A stretch of DNA of 64,000 nt from positions 3,596,001 through 3,660,000 of the forward strand of contig NC_007510.1 in NCBI RefSeq assembly GCF_000012945.1, given 5' to 3'. Below the pieces are notes generated by a model. It saw nothing but the letters and a program-made list of their open reading frames with translations, ran no database searches and had not been told where the DNA came from. Numbering within the stretch: the stretch's first letter is position 1; each line of letters opens with the position of its first letter. The translations under genes were made by a program, and so were the position numbers. Origin of the DNA: Burkholderia lata. GTDB taxonomy: Bacteria; Pseudomonadota; Gammaproteobacteria; Burkholderiales; Burkholderiaceae. Shown here one piece after another: positions 61,656 to 64,000 of the stretch.

Positions 61656-61663
61656 GCACGGAG

Positions 61664-62485
61664 ATGCCGATGCTCGAACTCGCCAATCGCTTCATTTTCG
61701 AAGGCCACCGGATTGCCTGGGGAACGCTCGGCGAAGGCCCGCCGCTCGTGCTCGTGCACGGCACGCCGTTTTCGTCGCAGGTGTGGCGGCGGATCGCACC
61801 GTGGCTCGCGCGGCGTCATCGCGTGTTCTTCTACGACCTGCTCGGCTACGGTCAGTCCGACATGCCTGACGCGGACGTGTCGCTCAGCCGCCAGAACCGG
61901 CTGTTCGGCGCGATGCTCGACGCGTGGAACATTTCGCGTCCGCGCGTGCTCGCGCACGACTACGGCGGCGCAACCGTGCTGCGCGCGCACTTCCTCGACG
62001 GCGTCGACTATGCGGATCTCACCCTCGTGAATCCGGTCGCGATTACGCCGCAGGGTTCGCCGTTCGTGCGCCACGTCGCGCAGCACGAAGCCGCCTTCAC
62101 CGGATTGCCTGCGTATGCGCATCACGCGCTCGTGTCGGCCTATCTCGACAATGCGGTCGCCCGGCCGCTGAGCGACGAGGCGCTGTCGATCTACCGTGCG
62201 CCGTGGCTCACGCCCGACGGTCAGGCCGCGTTCTATCGCCAGATCGCGCAGATGCGCCAGCGCTACATCGAGGAAGTCGAGGCGCGTTACGCGCCGCCGG
62301 ACTTTCCGGTGCGCATCGTGTGGGGCGAGGACGACGCGTGGATTCCGCTCGAACAGGGCCAGGCGCTGGCCGATCGCATCGCCAACGGCCAGCTGATCAG
62401 GGTGCCGCGCGCGGGCCACCTGGTGCAGGAAGATGCGCCGGAGGCGATCGTCGCGGCGGTGCTCGACGGGTCAGGGCACGGCTGA
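61664..62485 (+). CDS. Alpha/beta-fold hydrolase with Asp nucleophile
   Basis: This 273-residue protein has the oxyanion VHGTPFSS, the nucleophile elbow LAHDYGGAT with D99 in place of the usual Ser, the acid D224 (WGEDDAW) and H252 (GHLVQEDAPE). An Asp nucleophile is typical of dehalogenases and epoxide hydrolases. The Trp next to the nucleophile in haloalkane dehalogenases is Tyr here, so the reaction is uncertain. An AGCACGGAG Shine-Dalgarno region is part of the operator. Confidence 0.88.
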   Translation: MPMLELANRFIFEGHRIAWGTLGEGPPLVLVHGTPFSSQVWRRIAPWLARRHRVFFYDLLGYGQSDMPDADVSLSRQNRLFGAMLDAWNISRPRVLAHDYGGATVLRAHFLDGVDYADLTLVNPVAITPQGSPFVRHVAQHEAAFTGLPAYAHHALVSAYLDNAVARPLSDEALSIYRAPWLTPDGQAAFYRQIAQMRQRYIEEVEARYAPPDFPVRIVWGEDDAWIPLEQGQALADRIANGQLIRVPRAGHLVQEDAPEAIVAAVLDGSGHG

Positions 62486-62529
62486 CGCCCGCTGTACCGC
62501 GCGTCGCTTTTTGCGTGCCGCGCCCCGCG

Positions 62530-63288
62530 TCAGAACACCGGCACGCCCTGCGCGAGCGTCGAAATGAACTTCGCGGTGCGCGGATCGCGCGGGTCGCCGA
62601 ACAGGTCGCGCGATGCACCGGCCTCGACCACGCGGCCTTCCGCGAGAAACACCGAGTCATGCGCGATCGACGCGGCCAGGCGCAAGTCGTGCGTCGCCAT
62701 CAGCATCGTCGTGCCTTCGCGTGCGAGCTGGCGCAGCACCTCGACCACTTCGACGGACAGCTCCGGATCGAGCGCCGACGTCGGCTCGTCGCATAACAGC
62801 ACCTGCGGCGACGGTGCGAGCGCACGCGCAATCGCGACACGTTGCTGCTGGCCGCCCGACAGCGTACCGGGCCATGCGTTGGCCTTGTCCGCGATGCCGA
62901 CCTTCTCGAGCAGCGCGAGCGCGCGTTCGCGGGCCCGTTCGCGCGGCCAGCGCTGTACCGTGACGAGCCCTTCCATCACGTTCTGCACGACGCTCAGGTG
63001 CGGAAACAGCTGAAAGTTCTGGAACACCATGCCGGTCTGTCGGCGCACCGCAAACACGGCGTCGCGCACCGGCCGGTGCGCCGGCGAGAAGTCGATGCGT
63101 GCGTCACCCACCATCAGCACGCCAGCCTCAGGCACTTCGAGCAGGTTCACGCAACGCAGCAGCGTGCTCTTGCCGCTGCCGGACGGCCCGATCAGCGCCG
63201 TCACGCTGCCGGGCTGCAGCGCGAGGTCGATCCCGTGCAACACGCGATGCGCGCCGAACGATTTGTCGATGCGTTCGAGCCGGATCAT
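62530..63288 (-). CDS. tcyN: Amino-acid ABC transporter ATPase (cystine type)
   Basis: This 252-residue ATP-binding protein has Walker A GPSGSGKST, Q-loop FQNFQLFPHL, signature LSGGQQQRVAIARAL, Walker B LLCDEPTSALDP and the H-loop ATHDL. It is closest in context to TcyN/YecC of the L-cystine importer. It begins at 63288, overlapping the permease stop by 4 bases. A large upstream open frame is the permease in another frame. Confidence 0.88.
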   Translation of the reverse strand: MIRLERIDKSFGAHRVLHGIDLALQPGSVTALIGPSGSGKSTLLRCVNLLEVPEAGVLMVGDARIDFSPAHRPVRDAVFAVRRQTGMVFQNFQLFPHLSVVQNVMEGLVTVQRWPRERARERALALLEKVGIADKANAWPGTLSGGQQQRVAIARALAPSPQVLLCDEPTSALDPELSVEVVEVLRQLAREGTTMLMATHDLRLAASIAHDSVFLAEGRVVEAGASRDLFGDPRDPRTAKFISTLAQGVPVF

Positions 63289-63965
63289 CGCAACTCCGCC
63301 TGGAACAGCGCATGGCGGCCGAAGCGGATTTCGAGGCGACGCTGCAGCGTGGACAGCACCGAGCTGAGCAGCAGATAGATCAGCGCGGCTTCCGTATAGA
63401 GAATCATCGGCTCGTAGGTCACGGCTGCGATCCGCTGCGCGGCCTGGAAGATCTCCGGCACGGTCAGCACGGCCGCGAGCGACGTGTCCTTCACGAGCGA
63501 AATGAACGAATTCGACAGTGCGGGCAGCGCGACGCGCGCGGCCTGCGGCAGGATCGCGCGGCGCAGCGCCTGCGGGCGCGTCATCGCCATCGAGTACGCG
63601 GCCTCCCACTGCCCCTTCGGAATCGATTCGATCACGCCGCGGATCACCTCGGCGTTGTACGCGCCGACGTTCAGCGAGAAGCCGATCACCGCGGCCGTCA
63701 GCGGATCGAGCACGATGCCGACGCTCGGCAGGCCGTAGAAGATCACGAACAGTTGCACGAGCAGCGGCGAACCGCGAAACAGCCAGATGTAGAAACGCAC
63801 GGCGGCCTGCGCCCAACGCGGCCCGAACAGCCTCGTGAGCGCTGCGCCGAATGCGAGCAGCAGGCCGATCGCGAACGACGCGAGCGTGAGCGGCACCGTG
63901 AACACGAGCCCCGCAACCAGCAGGGGCCGCAGCGATTCCGCCATCAGGTGAAGCCAGGCCGGCAT
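63285..63965 (-). CDS. tcyL: Amino-acid ABC transporter permease (cystine type)
   Basis: This 226-residue permease has about five membrane segments and the EAA-loop region (EAAYSMAMTRPQALRRAILPQAARVALP). The segments VIFYGLPSVGIVLDPLTAAVIGF-like and SLVKDTSLAAVLTVPEIFQAAQRI closely follow E. coli TcyL/YecS, which imports L-cystine and related diamino acids. It lies 14 bases after the end of a partial gene. Confidence 0.9.
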   Translation of the reverse strand: MPAWLHLMAESLRPLLVAGLVFTVPLTLASFAIGLLLAFGAALTRLFGPRWAQAAVRFYIWLFRGSPLLVQLFVIFYGLPSVGIVLDPLTAAVIGFSLNVGAYNAEVIRGVIESIPKGQWEAAYSMAMTRPQALRRAILPQAARVALPALSNSFISLVKDTSLAAVLTVPEIFQAAQRIAAVTYEPMILYTEAALIYLLLSSVLSTLQRRLEIRFGRHALFQAELR

Positions 63966-63979
63966 CGTTCAGCCTCGCG

Positions 63980-64000
63980 TTACGGCTGCGACACGTCGCG
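63980..64000 (-). CDS. C-terminal end of a cystine-binding protein gene (partial)
   Basis: Only six codons and a TAA are visible (encoding RDVSQP), the 3' end of a gene running in from the right. Position upstream of the permease suggests the periplasmic binding protein of the importer. The identity is inferred from position only. Confidence 0.3.
   Translation of the reverse strand, partial: RDVSQP

Overview
The window is a stretch of primary chromosome from a Burkholderia, most probably of the Burkholderia cepacia complex. The evidence is the high GC content with strong G/C third-position bias, a 395-residue MetK, a QueE with the CX14CX2C radical-SAM motif known from B. multivorans, a zinc-ligand-poor DksA, MetX-MetW as an overlapping pair, and a RegBA-type redox system. 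The species cannot be fixed from sequence alone. Nearly everything is housekeeping DNA in short operons. I see no insertion sequence, prophage, CRISPR array, rRNA or replication origin.

Layout. 1-4.3 kb: a small membrane protein, a PhyH-type dioxygenase, an Arg-rich small protein, metK (minus) and divergent lpxL (lipid A acylation). 4.3-5 kb: a higBA toxin-antitoxin pair with its own palindromic operator. 5.3-9.2 kb: dapF-DUF484-xerC, then an rRNA methyltransferase. 9.4-13.5 kb: a zinc-type COG0523 GTPase, dksA and the heat-shock protease hslVU. 13.7-16.3 kb: a small membrane protein, regA-regB (minus) and a Cys-rich protein. 16.6-23.6 kb: argB, a pyrimidine 5'-nucleotidase, slmA, metX-metW behind a predicted SAM-II riboswitch, ampG and an M48-like protein whose zinc-protease motif has lost its glutamate. 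23.6-27.7 kb: an AraC regulator divergent from an alcohol dehydrogenase, xthA and ppk2.

27.8-31.1 kb: gatCAB (minus), divergent from the elongasome operon mreB-mreC-mreD-mrdA-rodA (31.5-37.8 kb). 37.9-41.7 kb: a Sel1-repeat protein, an HpcH/HpaI aldolase and queC-queE-queD. 42-47.3 kb: tRNA-Phe(GAA), then a chain read as rsmB, DUF4390 protein, NtrY-like kinase and a short NtrX-like regulator (EsaS/EsaR type). 47.5-52.7 kb: htpX, a LysE exporter, fmt-def, divergent dprA and a thioredoxin. 52.9-59.4 kb: topB, a LysR regulator divergent from a D-2-hydroxyacid dehydrogenase with a 29-bp palindrome between them, and a patatin/thioesterase pair. 59.6-64 kb: tRNA-Lys(CTT), a DUF3592 protein, a CGNR-type regulator divergent from an alpha/beta hydrolase with a perfect operator-like repeat, and a cystine-type ABC importer that runs off the right edge.

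Functional links. Methionine/SAM metabolism appears twice (metK and metXW), and both have structured leaders. The metX leader carries a close match to the SAM-II aptamer core. Cell-wall growth and recycling are well represented (mre-mrdA-rodA, ampG, dapF), as are translation support (gatCAB, fmt-def, rsmB, queuosine genes, two tRNAs) and protein quality control (hslVU, htpX). The strongest items for follow-up are the metX riboswitch and its unusual spacing, the degenerate M48 protein, the C5-A68 mismatch in tRNA-Phe and the three palindromic operators (higBA, LysR, CGNR).
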